A stretch of DNA of 48,205 nt, taken from Indiicoccus explosivorum (GTDB taxonomy: Bacteria; Bacillota; Bacilli; Bacillales_A; Planococcaceae). A program made the translations under genes and the position numbers. The stretch's first letter is position 1; each line of letters opens with the position of its first letter. The stretch is from positions 1-48,205 of the forward strand of contig NZ_NHTN01000041.1 in assembly GCF_002167005.1 (NCBI RefSeq), given 5' to 3'. Positions 1 to 7,787 of this stretch are shown one piece after another. The notes below the pieces were generated by a model. The model had not been told where the DNA came from and searched no databases. It saw only the letters and a list, made by a program, of their open reading frames with translations.

Positions 1-363
1 GATGTTTTTCAGGCGGTTTTCCTGATGGACCTTGGCGATCATCCGGAAAAGCTGCTGAAACACTACTATGAGATGTATCCTTCAGACCTCATCGCGGTCC
101 CGGAAGAACTCCGTCTGATTTTAATGGACCGCAATTTGTTGAACCGAGGCCGTTATTCACTTATCCCGCTTGTACAGGAGGGTTTGCTGGATGAACAGAG
201 GGCTGACGAACTGAATGAAATGACGAATATGCTGTGGCTTGGCATGTTCGTCAACTTCTTGAATAACCGGGGATACTATACGAGTGAAGAGGCATTCGGA
301 CGGACGATGAAATTTATACGCGGCATCATCAGCAATGCATTGGAAAAAGAACCGGACAAGTAG
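1..363 (+). CDS. C-terminal part of a probable TetR-family regulator (5' end outside window)
   Basis: The frame is open from the first base of the window through to a TAG stop at 361-363, so the real start lies upstream and the ATG at 25 is probably internal. The visible 120 or so residues are all-helical in character, with motifs such as YYEMYPSDL, VPEELRLILMDRN and MLWLGMFVNFLNN. They resemble the ligand-binding C-terminal domain of TetR/AcrR repressors, but the diagnostic N-terminal helix-turn-helix is not in the window. The next gene on the same strand, 107 bp away, encodes an NAD(P)H-dependent quinone reductase-like enzyme. TetR or HxlR/MarR regulators often sit beside such genes, which fits a local regulator. 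The TetR assignment is an inference from helical character, length and context. Confidence 0.45.
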   Translation, partial: DVFQAVFLMDLGDHPEKLLKHYYEMYPSDLIAVPEELRLILMDRNLLNRGRYSLIPLVQEGLLDEQRADELNEMTNMLWLGMFVNFLNNRGYYTSEEAFGRTMKFIRGIISNALEKEPDK

Positions 364-469
364 AGGAGAATCGGCTGGTGCTCAGCCCGCACGGTGTTTT
401 ATTTCCTTCTAAAGGGAAAAGGAAAACTGATGCAGTGATCTCCAGCAATCAAAGAAAGGATGATTCCAG

Positions 470-1336
470 ATGTCCATTGTCGTTACAGGCTCGACCGGCC
501 AGCTCGGCAGCGCGGTCATCAAGTACCTGCAGGAACGGAACACCGGTGAGAACCTCATTGCCATTGCACGGGATATCGACAAGGCGCGGGACATTTTCAA
601 CGGATCGGACGTTGAGATCCGTTTCGGCGACTACGACGAGCCGGCGACGCTGCCGAATGCGTTTGAAGGCGCGGATAAGCTTCTGCTCATTTCGAGCCCG
701 TCCTACGACGATCCGCTCCGGGTCGTCCAGCATGCCAATGCGGTGAAGGCGGCGCGCGATGCCGGTGTCGGCCACATCTTTTATACGAGCATCGCCTTCG
801 CGGATGAATCCGAGCTGTCGCTCGCGCCGCTGCACGTCGCGACGGAATACGCCATCCGGACGACCGGGATTCCGTATACGTTTCTCCGGAATTCGCTGTA
901 TACGGATGTGTTCGTCAATGCGGATCTCGCGGCGAGCGTCGACAGCGGTGAGATCATCACGAACACGGGAGCCGGCAAGCTGAACACGGTCACGCGCGAC
1001 GATCTCGCGAAAGGGACGGCGGCTGTGCTCGCGGGTGACGGCCACGAAAATCAGACTTACAATTTCGTCTCGTCCAAGACATGGACGTTCGATGAACTGG
1101 CCGACGTGCTGAGCCGGGTGAGCGGAAAAGACGTGAAGCACCGCACTGTGCCGTTCGCCGAACAGGTCGAGTACCTGCAGCGGGTCGGACTTCCGGAAGG
1201 GATGGCGCTGTTCAGCGCATCGATTTATGAAAACGTGGCGAACGGGGAAACCTCACGGACGTCGGATGACTTGAAGCAGTTCATCGGCGAAGAAACACCG
1301 CTCGAGGATTTTGTCCGGAAGAGCCTGAACGGCTGA
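470..1336 (+). CDS. NmrA/QorB-like NAD(P)-dependent oxidoreductase
   Basis: Atypical short-chain dehydrogenase of 288 aa, close in layout to E. coli QorB (NAD(P)H:quinone oxidoreductase 2). The N-terminus carries the dinucleotide-binding loop GSTGQLG at residues 7-13 on a Rossmann beta strand. It is followed by the family features KLLLISS near residue 70, FYTSIAFAD near 105 and the TFLRNSLY segment near 138 that replaces the classical YxxxK site in NmrA-like proteins. The predicted role is cytosolic reduction of quinones or related electrophiles with NAD(P)H. An AAAGGA ribosome binding site lies about 10 bp before the ATG. The gene stands alone before a strong terminator and may be controlled by the partial regulator upstream. 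The substrate cannot be read from the sequence. Confidence 0.85.
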   Translation: MSIVVTGSTGQLGSAVIKYLQERNTGENLIAIARDIDKARDIFNGSDVEIRFGDYDEPATLPNAFEGADKLLLISSPSYDDPLRVVQHANAVKAARDAGVGHIFYTSIAFADESELSLAPLHVATEYAIRTTGIPYTFLRNSLYTDVFVNADLAASVDSGEIITNTGAGKLNTVTRDDLAKGTAAVLAGDGHENQTYNFVSSKTWTFDELADVLSRVSGKDVKHRTVPFAEQVEYLQRVGLPEGMALFSASIYENVANGETSRTSDDLKQFIGEETPLEDFVRKSLNG

Positions 1337-1343
1337 CAAAAAC

Positions 1344-1378
1344 AGCCCCATCCGCAGCCAGGCGGATGGGGCTTTCTG
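1344..1378. terminator. Bidirectional rho-independent terminator
   Basis: A perfect 12-bp stem, AGCCCCATCCGC (1344-1355) paired with GCGGATGGGGCT (1362-1373), has a six-base loop. It is followed by TTTCTGT on the plus strand and, read on the minus strand, by TGTTTTTGT. It separates the convergent reductase and tctA genes and probably serves both. Confidence 0.85.
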
Positions 1379-1401
1379 TATGGACGGAAGCAACAGGCAA
1401 T

Positions 1402-2922
1402 CTAAAGGCTTCCGGCCGACCGGCGCTTCAACTTAGCTGACTGCCAGACCGTAAAGAGAATGGACAGAACAGCCAGCACCAGGAAGATGAGTGAAATCGG
1501 ACGGGTGAAGAAGAGGGTCCAGTCCGGATCGGACATGACTGCCCTTCTCAGATTCACTTCCGCAATCGGCCCTAAAATGACACCGATAATGGCAGGGGCA
1601 AGTGAAAAGCCGTACTTTGCGAACAGGTAGCCAATGATTCCCATCGCCAACAGGATGTACAGGTCGGTCAGCCGGTTATTCAGTACGAATGTACCGATGA
1701 CGCAAAGGACCAGGATAATCGGGACCAGCATGTGCACAGGCACTTGCGTCACTTTGACAAAATATCGGATTCCGACAAACTGGGTGATCAGCATCCAGAA
1801 CGAAGCGATGAGGAAGGCGGAAAAAATGCCGCCGACGACACTTGGTTCATTGACAATCAAAAGCGGACCCGGGGTGATGCCGTGCACCATCAGTGCGGAA
1901 AGCAAAACAGCCGTCACCGCGGAACCGGGGATTCCTAAGGCAATCGTCGGAATCAGGTCCCCGCCAACCGTTGAGTTGTTGCCGGCTTCGGAGGCGATGA
2001 CGCCCTCTTCACAGCCGGTCCCGAACTTTTCCGGATTTTTCGACCACTTTTTTGCCTGGTCGTATGCGACGATGTTGGCGATGCTGCCGCCTGCTCCCGG
2101 TATTGCACCGATAATGGAGCCGATGGCGGAAGAGCCTACCAGTGTGCCGGGTTTCTTCATAACGGTTTTCATTGTTTTCAGCGGCTGGAGGATGAATTTG
2201 ACTTCCTTCAGTTTTTCCTCCTGCCGTCTTTGTTTGTCCTGCACCATTTCTTTATTCTCCAGCGACTGGAAAAGACGGGAAATGGCGAACATGCCGATCA
2301 GCACGACCAGGAACGGGATACCGGCCCGCAGCGTATCCAGACCGAACGAAAAACGCGGGATGCCGATGATGGGATCTGCTCCGACTGTGGAAATCAGGAG
2401 TCCGAATGCGCCCGTGATAAGCCCTTTAATGATGGAATCCCCGGTCACGCTGGCGATGATTGTCAGTGACACGACAATCAGGGAGAACATTTCCCACGGT
2501 CCCAGCAGTAAAGCGAAATCCGCGATTTGCGGAGCGATTGAAATCAGGATGAAAAAACTGACGATGGAGCTCAAAAATGAGGCCCATATGCCGATGGAAA
2601 GGGCTTTACCCGGTTCCCCGTTCTGGGACATCGGGAACGCATCGAACGTCGTCGCCACCGACGAGGGCGTGCCCGGTATGCCCAGAAGCGCAGCACTGAT
2701 GAGGCCGCCGGACATTCCGCCTACGAATACCCCGATCATCGCGGCCACACCGGCTACCGGCTCCATTCCGAATGTAAGCGGAAGTGTGAGGACGATGGCC
2801 ATTGTGACCGTGAAACCCGGGATGAGCCCTGCCAGGATTCCGACGATGACGCCAAGTAAAATAATGAACAGCAGTTTGATATGAAGCAGCTCAGTCATGC
2901 CGAGCAATAACAAATCCAGCAT
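1402..2922 (-). CDS. tctA: Tripartite tricarboxylate transporter, large membrane subunit TctA
   Basis: A 506-aa polytopic membrane protein of the TctA family, the large channel-forming subunit of secondary transporters that use a periplasmic-type binding protein for citrate or other carboxylates. The family signature GLIPGFTVTMAIVLTLPLTF is visible near residues 32-51, and a second glycine-rich segment (GAIPGAGGSIANIVAYD) lies near residue 273. Together they make the duplicated halves typical of the family. About ten hydrophobic segments follow one another. The start is supported by AGGAGG 7-8 bp before the ATG. It is the last gene of the tctC-tctB-tctA operon, 21 bp after tctB. The carboxylate transported cannot be told from the sequence. 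Confidence 0.93.
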   Translation of the reverse strand: MLDLLLLGMTELLHIKLLFIILLGVIVGILAGLIPGFTVTMAIVLTLPLTFGMEPVAGVAAMIGVFVGGMSGGLISAALLGIPGTPSSVATTFDAFPMSQNGEPGKALSIGIWASFLSSIVSFFILISIAPQIADFALLLGPWEMFSLIVVSLTIIASVTGDSIIKGLITGAFGLLISTVGADPIIGIPRFSFGLDTLRAGIPFLVVLIGMFAISRLFQSLENKEMVQDKQRRQEEKLKEVKFILQPLKTMKTVMKKPGTLVGSSAIGSIIGAIPGAGGSIANIVAYDQAKKWSKNPEKFGTGCEEGVIASEAGNNSTVGGDLIPTIALGIPGSAVTAVLLSALMVHGITPGPLLIVNEPSVVGGIFSAFLIASFWMLITQFVGIRYFVKVTQVPVHMLVPIILVLCVIGTFVLNNRLTDLYILLAMGIIGYLFAKYGFSLAPAIIGVILGPIAEVNLRRAVMSDPDWTLFFTRPISLIFLVLAVLSILFTVWQSAKLKRRSAGSL

Positions 2923-2943
2923 TCCAGTACCTCCTGTCTGCCG

Positions 2944-3426
2944 CTAGAACAGCAGCCCCGATGGAAATCTGACGTACAATACATTTTCAAAGAAAAAGAA
3001 CGCGCTCAGCGTGACGACGACCGCCACGGCCGACAGGATGAGGAGGTCCTTTTTCTTTTTCGGACCGATGATATAACCGGTGACCACGATGAACACGATC
3101 GTCGTGATGACGAACCCGATCAACTGCATTAGAATGATATAAAGAACGAGACTGACGAGCGTAATGAGGACCAGTCTGTGTTCCTCGTAGAAATGACGGA
3201 TTTTATCTCCCATGCTCTCCTGAGTACTTCCCGATTTTCTGCCAGCCAGCTCTTTCGCCTTGATCAGCACGAAAATGAGGGAAAGGAAACCCAGCAGCAC
3301 CGCGATGAACTGAGGGAACGATCCCGCCTGAAGAGGCGCATCGCTTAAGGCGGGAAAACCGCCGGCCGTTACATAAAAGGTGATGCTGATAATTATTAAA
3401 ATGATGCCGATCACTAATTCTCCCAC
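2944..3426 (-). CDS. tctB: Tripartite tricarboxylate transporter, small membrane subunit TctB
   Basis: A 160-aa protein with four hydrophobic segments, at about residues 3-22, 38-56, 84-103 and 105-160 with a short KKKK break. This is the size and topology of TctB subunits. It starts with GTG, preceded by GGAGGG at a good distance. It lies between tctC (113 bp upstream) and tctA (21 bp downstream) on the same strand, so the TctB assignment rests on topology plus operon position more than on sequence motifs, as is normal for this poorly conserved subunit. It should form the membrane complex with TctA. Confidence 0.85.
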   Translation of the reverse strand: MGELVIGIILIIISITFYVTAGGFPALSDAPLQAGSFPQFIAVLLGFLSLIFVLIKAKELAGRKSGSTQESMGDKIRHFYEEHRLVLITLVSLVLYIILMQLIGFVITTIVFIVVTGYIIGPKKKKDLLILSAVAVVVTLSAFFFFENVLYVRFPSGLLF

Positions 3427-3466
3427 TGAAGTCCCTCCGAATGCACTTTTGGATAGTCTGTCCTGT

Positions 3467-3502
3467 ATGAAAGAAAGAGGAGCCCTCTGCGGCCCCTCCT
3501 CT
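3467..3502 (-). terminator. Hairpin between tctC and tctB, possible attenuator
   Basis: Read on the minus strand, a 7-bp stem AGAGGAG/CTCCTCT (3496-3502 with 3476-3482) is followed by TTTCTTTC. It lies just after the tctC stop and before tctB. A weak terminator here would let the binding protein be made in excess over the membrane subunits, or the hairpin could stabilise the tctC message. The stem is short and the T-run imperfect. Confidence 0.45.
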
Positions 3503-3539
3503 GCTAAGGAAGCGACGGAACGCTTCTGTATCCGCAGGA

Positions 3540-4508
3540 TTATTCTGCGATATCCGCCGAGATTTCCTCGATAATGGCGTCTTGCTTATCCAGGTATTCA
3601 CGGTACTCTTCAGGACCCATGAAATTGACCTCAGATCCCACGTTTCTGATCGCTTCTACGAATTCCGGATCATTCGCGGTTTCTTCAAATGTTTCAGCCA
3701 GCACGTCGATCGCTTCTTGCGGTGTGCCTTCAGGCGCTACGTAACCTCTGACCACACTTAGTGTGATGTCGTATCCCTTTTCGGTAAATGTCGGGAGATC
3801 AGGAAGGCTTTCCGACCGTTCTTCTGTACCGATTGCAAGGAACTTCATGTGACCAGCTTCAACAAAATCCCGGGCAGATGCATAATCGACGATCGCCGCA
3901 TCAATGTGGCCGCCCGCGAGCGCTTGGATCGCTTCAGACAATCCTTCATATCCCACAAGGTTGTAATTGATATCGAGGCTTCTGCCCAGCTGTTCGACCC
4001 ATACCCTCGGAATCCCGGCCACGGTACCGCCGAACCGCACTTCGTTGCTCTGGCCGTATTCCACGAACTCTTCCAATGTATCCACACCTAAATCACTTGA
4101 TACCGCGAGAATCTGATCGGAAGAGGACATGGAGGCGATCGGCTCGAACGTGTCATAATTGATCTCTGTAATGCCGGTATGATGAGCGACGAGCAGCCCT
4201 TCGTGGATCTGGCCGATATTGTAGCCGTTCGCTTCTTTTTCCGCCAACTCCTCAAGCCCTACCGTACCGCCGACACCCGGCAGATTGACGATGACGAACG
4301 AGGTATCGATATTTTTCTCGGCATGTTCCGCCACGATTCTGCCTTCGATATCACTGCCGCCGCCCGGAGACCAGGGAATGGTCAGTTCTATCTCTCGTTC
4401 GGGGTATTCTTCAGCAGCCCCTTCAGCTTCTCCGCAACCTGCCAGCATGGCCGCTGCCAGCATCATTGTGCCTGCTATTCCTATGGATTTCCCAATTTTT
4501 CTTTTCAT
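3540..4508 (-). CDS. tctC: TctC-type solute-binding lipoprotein of a tripartite tricarboxylate transporter
   Basis: A 322-aa extracytoplasmic binding protein (Bug/TctC family) that captures a carboxylate and delivers it to TctAB. It has a basic N-terminus, a hydrophobic stretch and a lipobox LAGC with the lipidated cysteine near residue 25, so it should be anchored to the outer face of the membrane. Family motifs are clear: the PEREIELTIPWSPGGGSD segment just after the acidic linker, and the NLPGVGGTVGLEEL loop. Two ATGs lie 6 bp apart (4514 and 4508). The AGGGGG ribosome site is only 2 bp from the first but 8 bp from the second, so the second is chosen. It is first in the operon and divergent from a LysR regulator. 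Confidence 0.92.
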   Translation of the reverse strand: MKRKIGKSIGIAGTMMLAAAMLAGCGEAEGAAEEYPEREIELTIPWSPGGGSDIEGRIVAEHAEKNIDTSFVIVNLPGVGGTVGLEELAEKEANGYNIGQIHEGLLVAHHTGITEINYDTFEPIASMSSSDQILAVSSDLGVDTLEEFVEYGQSNEVRFGGTVAGIPRVWVEQLGRSLDINYNLVGYEGLSEAIQALAGGHIDAAIVDYASARDFVEAGHMKFLAIGTEERSESLPDLPTFTEKGYDITLSVVRGYVAPEGTPQEAIDVLAETFEETANDPEFVEAIRNVGSEVNFMGPEEYREYLDKQDAIIEEISADIAE

Positions 4509-4857
4509 TTTCATTTCCCCCTCAAGTGATCAGCATGATGATGTGGAGCCGTTTTATCCAATCTTGAAAAATTCATCATCTTTCAGTTTCCCGCCGTTTT
4601 TATTCGTACCGCCTGATATGTATTAGGAGCTTTGCCATCGCTATTTCAGCTGTTCCGATTAGTTTCCAGCGCGGACCCGGACGGACAGCAGCTGTTGATG
4701 ATTCACCCCTTTTCTTTTTTGGCCGTCTCTCCTGTCGACTTTAGCCAGCCAGGAATTTATATTAGTTGAAATTTTACGAAACTTTTAATAACAAGTAAAA
4801 TTAATTATATTTAATGTTATGATTAATTATATTTAACGCATAGAAACGGGTGAAGAC
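4509..4857. other. Intergenic region between divergent tctC and lysR
   Basis: About 350 bp with no gene. The part next to lysR (about 4750-4850) is strongly AT-rich against a GC-rich background, as expected for divergent promoters, and contains the paired repeats listed separately. The tctC-proximal 200 bp show nothing I can name; they could be a leader of the tct message. Confidence 0.6.
4800..4837 (+). promoter_or_regulatory. Paired LTTR-like operator sites (22-bp spaced direct repeat)
   Basis: ATTAATTATATTTAA occurs twice without mismatch, at 4800-4814 and 4822-4836. Each copy is an interrupted palindrome (ATTAA, six bases, TTAAT or TTAAC) fitting the T-N11-A pattern of LysR-type regulators. 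The 22-bp phase puts both copies on the same DNA face. They end 21 bp before the lysR ATG, so they may mediate autoregulation as well as control of tctCBA. Binding by the adjacent LysR is an inference. Confidence 0.55.
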
Positions 4858-5832
4858 ATGGATCAGAAATTAGAAATTTTTGTAACGATTGCGGAGCAGA
4901 AGAACTTCACGAGAGCGGGGGAACTGCTCCATATGACCCCCTCAGCGGTCAGTCTCAGTTTAAAATCACTGGAGAAAAAGATGGGGGTGAAGCTTTTTGA
5001 CCGGACGAATAAATATGTTCAGCTTACCGAAGCCGGGCAGATTCTCTACACCCATGCCAAAGAGATCCTGATTAAATACGAGCATATGTATTACGTTGTG
5101 AAAGAAACAGACCCTTCTCTCCACACACCCCTTTCCATCGGTGCCGCCTATACATTCGGAGAGTATTTCCTGCCCAGCATTATTTACGCGTTCAATAAAA
5201 AACACCCGGGAATCATCCCGGATATCACCATTCAGAATTCTGAAATCATCGCTAAGAAAATCCATCGGCAAGAGCTGGACATCGGGTTTATTGTCGAAGG
5301 GGAGGTATCGGATCTCGATGTCAACATCAACTTGTTTTCCCAGGACCAAATGGTCATTGTGGCCGAACCGAATCATCCGCTCATCAAAAATAAAGCCGTC
5401 GACCTGGAGATTTTGGAAGCGGAGACGTGGATCATCCGGGAGTCCGGTTCCGGCACCCGGGAAGTGACAGAAAAGCTTTTCTCCCAGCTCGGAATCGCGC
5501 CTAAGAAAATTATGAGTTTCGGCAGTTCCCAGACGATAAAAGAGTCGGTTGCCTTGGGACTGGGCATCTCCTATCTCTCAAGATTCGTCGTTAAAAAAGA
5601 TATCCAGTCCGGCACGCTGGGGTCCGTGAATTTAAAAGATTATACGAATAAAAGCAGCTTTTACTATGTGACCCATAAGTCTGATTTCCACTCTAAAGCC
5701 GCCGCTTTGTTCCTTGAATTCCTTAAAACCTATTCGCTTTCTGAAAATATGTCTTTCCATACAAAGAAAGACGCGGAAAAATGGAAAACCGTAGCCAAAC
5801 GGGAGAACCCCTCTGGCGACTTTTTGAGCTGA
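4858..5832 (+). CDS. LysR-type transcriptional regulator, divergent from tctCBA
   Basis: A 324-aa LysR-family regulator. The N-terminal winged helix-turn-helix is textbook (residues 1-60): FVTIAEQKNFTRAGELLHMT then PSAVSLSLKSLEKKMGVKLFDRT, followed by LTEAGQILY and a linker helix. Residues from about 90 form the periplasmic-binding-protein-like effector domain, with the usual ending GLGISYLSRFVV near residue 240. It is transcribed away from the tct operon and shares its control region, so it very likely senses the transported carboxylate or a related metabolite and activates tctCBA. A C-terminal tail of about 30 charged residues extends beyond the effector domain and is not typical. Confidence 0.92.
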   Translation: MDQKLEIFVTIAEQKNFTRAGELLHMTPSAVSLSLKSLEKKMGVKLFDRTNKYVQLTEAGQILYTHAKEILIKYEHMYYVVKETDPSLHTPLSIGAAYTFGEYFLPSIIYAFNKKHPGIIPDITIQNSEIIAKKIHRQELDIGFIVEGEVSDLDVNINLFSQDQMVIVAEPNHPLIKNKAVDLEILEAETWIIRESGSGTREVTEKLFSQLGIAPKKIMSFGSSQTIKESVALGLGISYLSRFVVKKDIQSGTLGSVNLKDYTNKSSFYYVTHKSDFHSKAAALFLEFLKTYSLSENMSFHTKKDAEKWKTVAKRENPSGDFLS

Positions 5833-5880
5833 AAAACCGCAGCACCCCCTCGCCAAACAAGGGGAGCTGCGGTTTTTTTG
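5832..5880. terminator. Bidirectional rho-independent terminator
   Basis: The stem AAACCGCAGC (5834-5843) pairs with GCTGCGGTTT (5866-5875), with an inner CCCCT/AGGGG pairing. It is flanked by T7 on the plus side and A5 (T5 on the minus strand) on the other. It serves the convergent lysR and fnr genes. Confidence 0.85.
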
Positions 5881-5883
5881 TGT

Positions 5884-6609
5884 TTACAGCCGGCAGACGC
5901 TGAGCGGACAGTTTTCACAGTGGCAGATGCTTTTCAGCGCCTCTCTGTCCGTGATGACGATCGAGCCGTTTTCGTAGCCGATGATGCCGTCCTTCTTGAA
6001 CTGCGTCAGCAGCCGGTTGACCGTTTCGCGGGTGGCGCCGATCATGTCGGCGATTTCGGCGTTCGTGAACTTCATCGTAAAACGGATTTTTCCGTCCTCC
6101 GGAACCCCGTATGTGTTGGCGATCCGGAGCAGGGTCGAGGCGAGCGCACCGTTTTTCCCGAAGAACATGAGATCGCGGAGCTTCGTCTGCGTAAAGTGGT
6201 TCATGAAGCTGAGCCAGCGCATGAAATCGATGGCAAGGTCGCCGTTCCTGCGGATGGCTTCCTCCAGGTCACGCCGGCGGATGATGCCGATCCGGCAGCC
6301 GGTCAGGGTTTCAGCGGTGAAGCTTGAAGTGTGGCCGGCGCCTTCCAGCTGGCCGATCAAGTCGCCGGTGCGGAAATGGTAGAATGACAAGGTGTGCCCT
6401 TCATCGGTCGATTTCGTCAGCCGGACCATCCCGGATTTGACGAAATACAGGCGGTCCATCCGGTCGCCTTCTGAAAAGACCGTCTCTCCTTTACTGAAGT
6501 TCTGGTGATTCATCAAGGCCTCCAGCTGCGTAAGACTTTTCTCTGAAAACACATCCGTGTTGCGCGACGGCTCCGTGTGCAATTTACTTACCGGACAGAT
6601 CGTGACCAT
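5884..6609 (-). CDS. fnr: Fnr, oxygen-sensing Crp/Fnr-family regulator of the Bacillus type
   Basis: A 241-aa Crp/Fnr protein. Residues about 25-130 form the cyclic-nucleotide-binding-like sensor fold, with FVKSGMVRLTKSTDEG and FRTGDLIG. Residues about 150-220 hold the winged helix, with AEIADMIGATRETVNRLLTQFKKDGII as the recognition region. The last 13 residues contain Cys229, Cys231, Cys234 and Cys239. The C-x2-C-x4-C spacing of 231/234/239 is exactly that described for B. subtilis Fnr (227/230/235), where three C-terminal cysteines plus Asp141 hold a [4Fe-4S] cluster. Asp146 in the RDLMFFGKNGAL segment is the likely counterpart of that aspartate. The protein should therefore activate anaerobic genes when the cluster is intact. 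A near-consensus Fnr box lies upstream at 6729-6744, suggesting autoregulation. Confidence 0.9.
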   Translation of the reverse strand: MVTICPVSKLHTEPSRNTDVFSEKSLTQLEALMNHQNFSKGETVFSEGDRMDRLYFVKSGMVRLTKSTDEGHTLSFYHFRTGDLIGQLEGAGHTSSFTAETLTGCRIGIIRRRDLEEAIRRNGDLAIDFMRWLSFMNHFTQTKLRDLMFFGKNGALASTLLRIANTYGVPEDGKIRFTMKFTNAEIADMIGATRETVNRLLTQFKKDGIIGYENGSIVITDREALKSICHCENCPLSVCRL

Positions 6610-6728
6610 TTGCCTTTCCCCCGCTTTCCTCCGGCATCCCGGCTGATTCTGTCTTTATCATACTGGATGCGGCCGCCCGGCACATTAGGGGGAAACCCTC
6701 AATCGTACCATCCTTTTCCCCCGTTCGC

Positions 6729-6744
6729 TGTGCGATGCATCACA
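6729..6744. promoter_or_regulatory. Near-consensus Fnr/Crp box
   Basis: TGTGCGATGCATCACA matches TGTGA-N6-TCACA at nine of the ten defined positions and is nearly palindromic. It lies 120 bp upstream of the fnr start, between fnr and the divergent NYN gene. A TATGAT -10-like hexamer for fnr lies on the minus strand at 6657-6662, which places the box at roughly -86, far for a classical activating site. The neighbouring 6610-6898 spacer otherwise shows nothing distinctive. Confidence 0.55.
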
Positions 6745-6898
6745 GCCGCACCGGAAAGGCGGAGGTGCCTGAAGGTTTATGGAGAGCGGCAGGAAGGGAA
6801 CAGGAATAGAAACGCTTGAATTTCCGTCAGCGGCTGTATGGATCCGGCAGCCGGACCGATGAATAATACAGAGGATTGCACAAGGAGGATTTGAATGA

Positions 6899-7717
6899 AT
6901 GCTTAACCAGCTGACCAACCCGAAACCGCGGCTGAAGATTTTCATGGATTATGAGAATCTCGCCAGCACGTTCCCGGAACATACGGGAAAAGAAGTGCGC
7001 TACGTCAATTTTTTTGAACGGCTGCGCCACAAACTCGAAAAACAGTTCACCATCGTTTCCATAAAGGGCTATGCCAATTTCGACAGCCCCTTTTTCCAAT
7101 CCCAGCGCGAACAGGGGTGGCTGACTTCGGCAGGCGTCGAACCGAAGCACTGTTCCGTCGGCACGAAAAGCACGACGGATGTCCAGATCACCATCGACGT
7201 GATGAAAGACCTCAGCCAGCCGGCCGCCGACGTCTATGCCCTTATCACAAACGACCGGGATTTCGCGCCCCTTCTCCAAGAAATCCGCAATGCCGGCAAA
7301 CAGGCGCTGCTGATCTGCACCGCCGGCGGGACGAACGACGCCCTTCCGAAATTCGCCGATGCCGTCCTTGAGCTGGAAGACCTGTTCGGAATAAAAGAAG
7401 CTTCCTTCTCGCAGGAAGTGCTGAAGGAAGCGGAAACGATTTCCTACACGACGGATGAAGCCAATGAAGCAGAAGAAGTCCTTCTGTTCCTCCAGGGAAG
7501 CTCCCTGTACAAGAAAGCGAAAATCCAGAAGATCCGGATCAGTCTGAAAGGGTTCGCCTGTTTCTGTCAGAACAGCGGAAAATGGAAGTTCTCGAAAGTG
7601 ATCCATCTCGTCAAAATCGCCCACCGGCGCGGCCTGCTCCAGCTCATGCCTTCCGATACCGATGACGACCTCTTTTTCGCCAGTCTGAAGGACGCCGGCA
7701 GCAAAATCGCGAATTGA
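6899..7717 (+). CDS. NYN-domain (LabA/DUF88-like) protein, predicted RNase
   Basis: A 272-aa protein. Residues about 11-160 form a NYN domain, a PIN-like metal-dependent nuclease fold. The acidic active-site residues sit in their usual places: IFMDYENLA near residue 15, STTDVQITIDVM near 95 and ALITNDRDFAPLL near 115, followed by the G(K)QALLICTAGGTNDALPKFAD segment. The C-terminal 100 residues are basic and look like a small winged-helix or LOTUS/OST-HTH-like nucleic-acid-binding region (FLQGSSLYKKAKIQKIRISL). Similar proteins are thought to act on RNA, but the target is unknown. The ATG at 6899 is preceded by AAGGAGG at about 10 bp. A closer ATG at 6895 in another frame stops after two codons. 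The gene stands alone with its own terminator. Confidence 0.8.
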   Translation: MLNQLTNPKPRLKIFMDYENLASTFPEHTGKEVRYVNFFERLRHKLEKQFTIVSIKGYANFDSPFFQSQREQGWLTSAGVEPKHCSVGTKSTTDVQITIDVMKDLSQPAADVYALITNDRDFAPLLQEIRNAGKQALLICTAGGTNDALPKFADAVLELEDLFGIKEASFSQEVLKEAETISYTTDEANEAEEVLLFLQGSSLYKKAKIQKIRISLKGFACFCQNSGKWKFSKVIHLVKIAHRRGLLQLMPSDTDDDLFFASLKDAGSKIAN

Positions 7718-7734
7718 ATATAAAACGGCAAACG

Positions 7735-7770
7735 AAAACCAGGCACTGGAACGGCTGTGCCTGGTTTTTT
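7735..7770. terminator. Rho-independent terminator after the NYN gene
   Basis: AACCAGGCAC (7737-7746) pairs with GTGCCTGGTT (7757-7766) and is followed by T6. On the minus strand the stem is followed by TTTTCG, so it may also end the convergent Nudix transcript. Confidence 0.85.
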
Positions 7771-7787
7771 GGACGGCTGATACCGGA

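Noticed and set aside
1634-2884. Long plus-strand open frame of 416 codons opposite tctA
   Set aside because: It is the antisense shadow of a well-supported membrane protein gene; its composition (Pro, Ser, Thr, Met rich) is that of a reversed hydrophobic gene.
6895-6906. Two-codon minicistron (ATG AAT GCT TAA reads as Met-Asn-Ala-stop) in front of the NYN gene
   Set aside because: It is too short to judge and most likely a chance result of the ATGAATG overlap. The ATG at 6899 opens the full frame.
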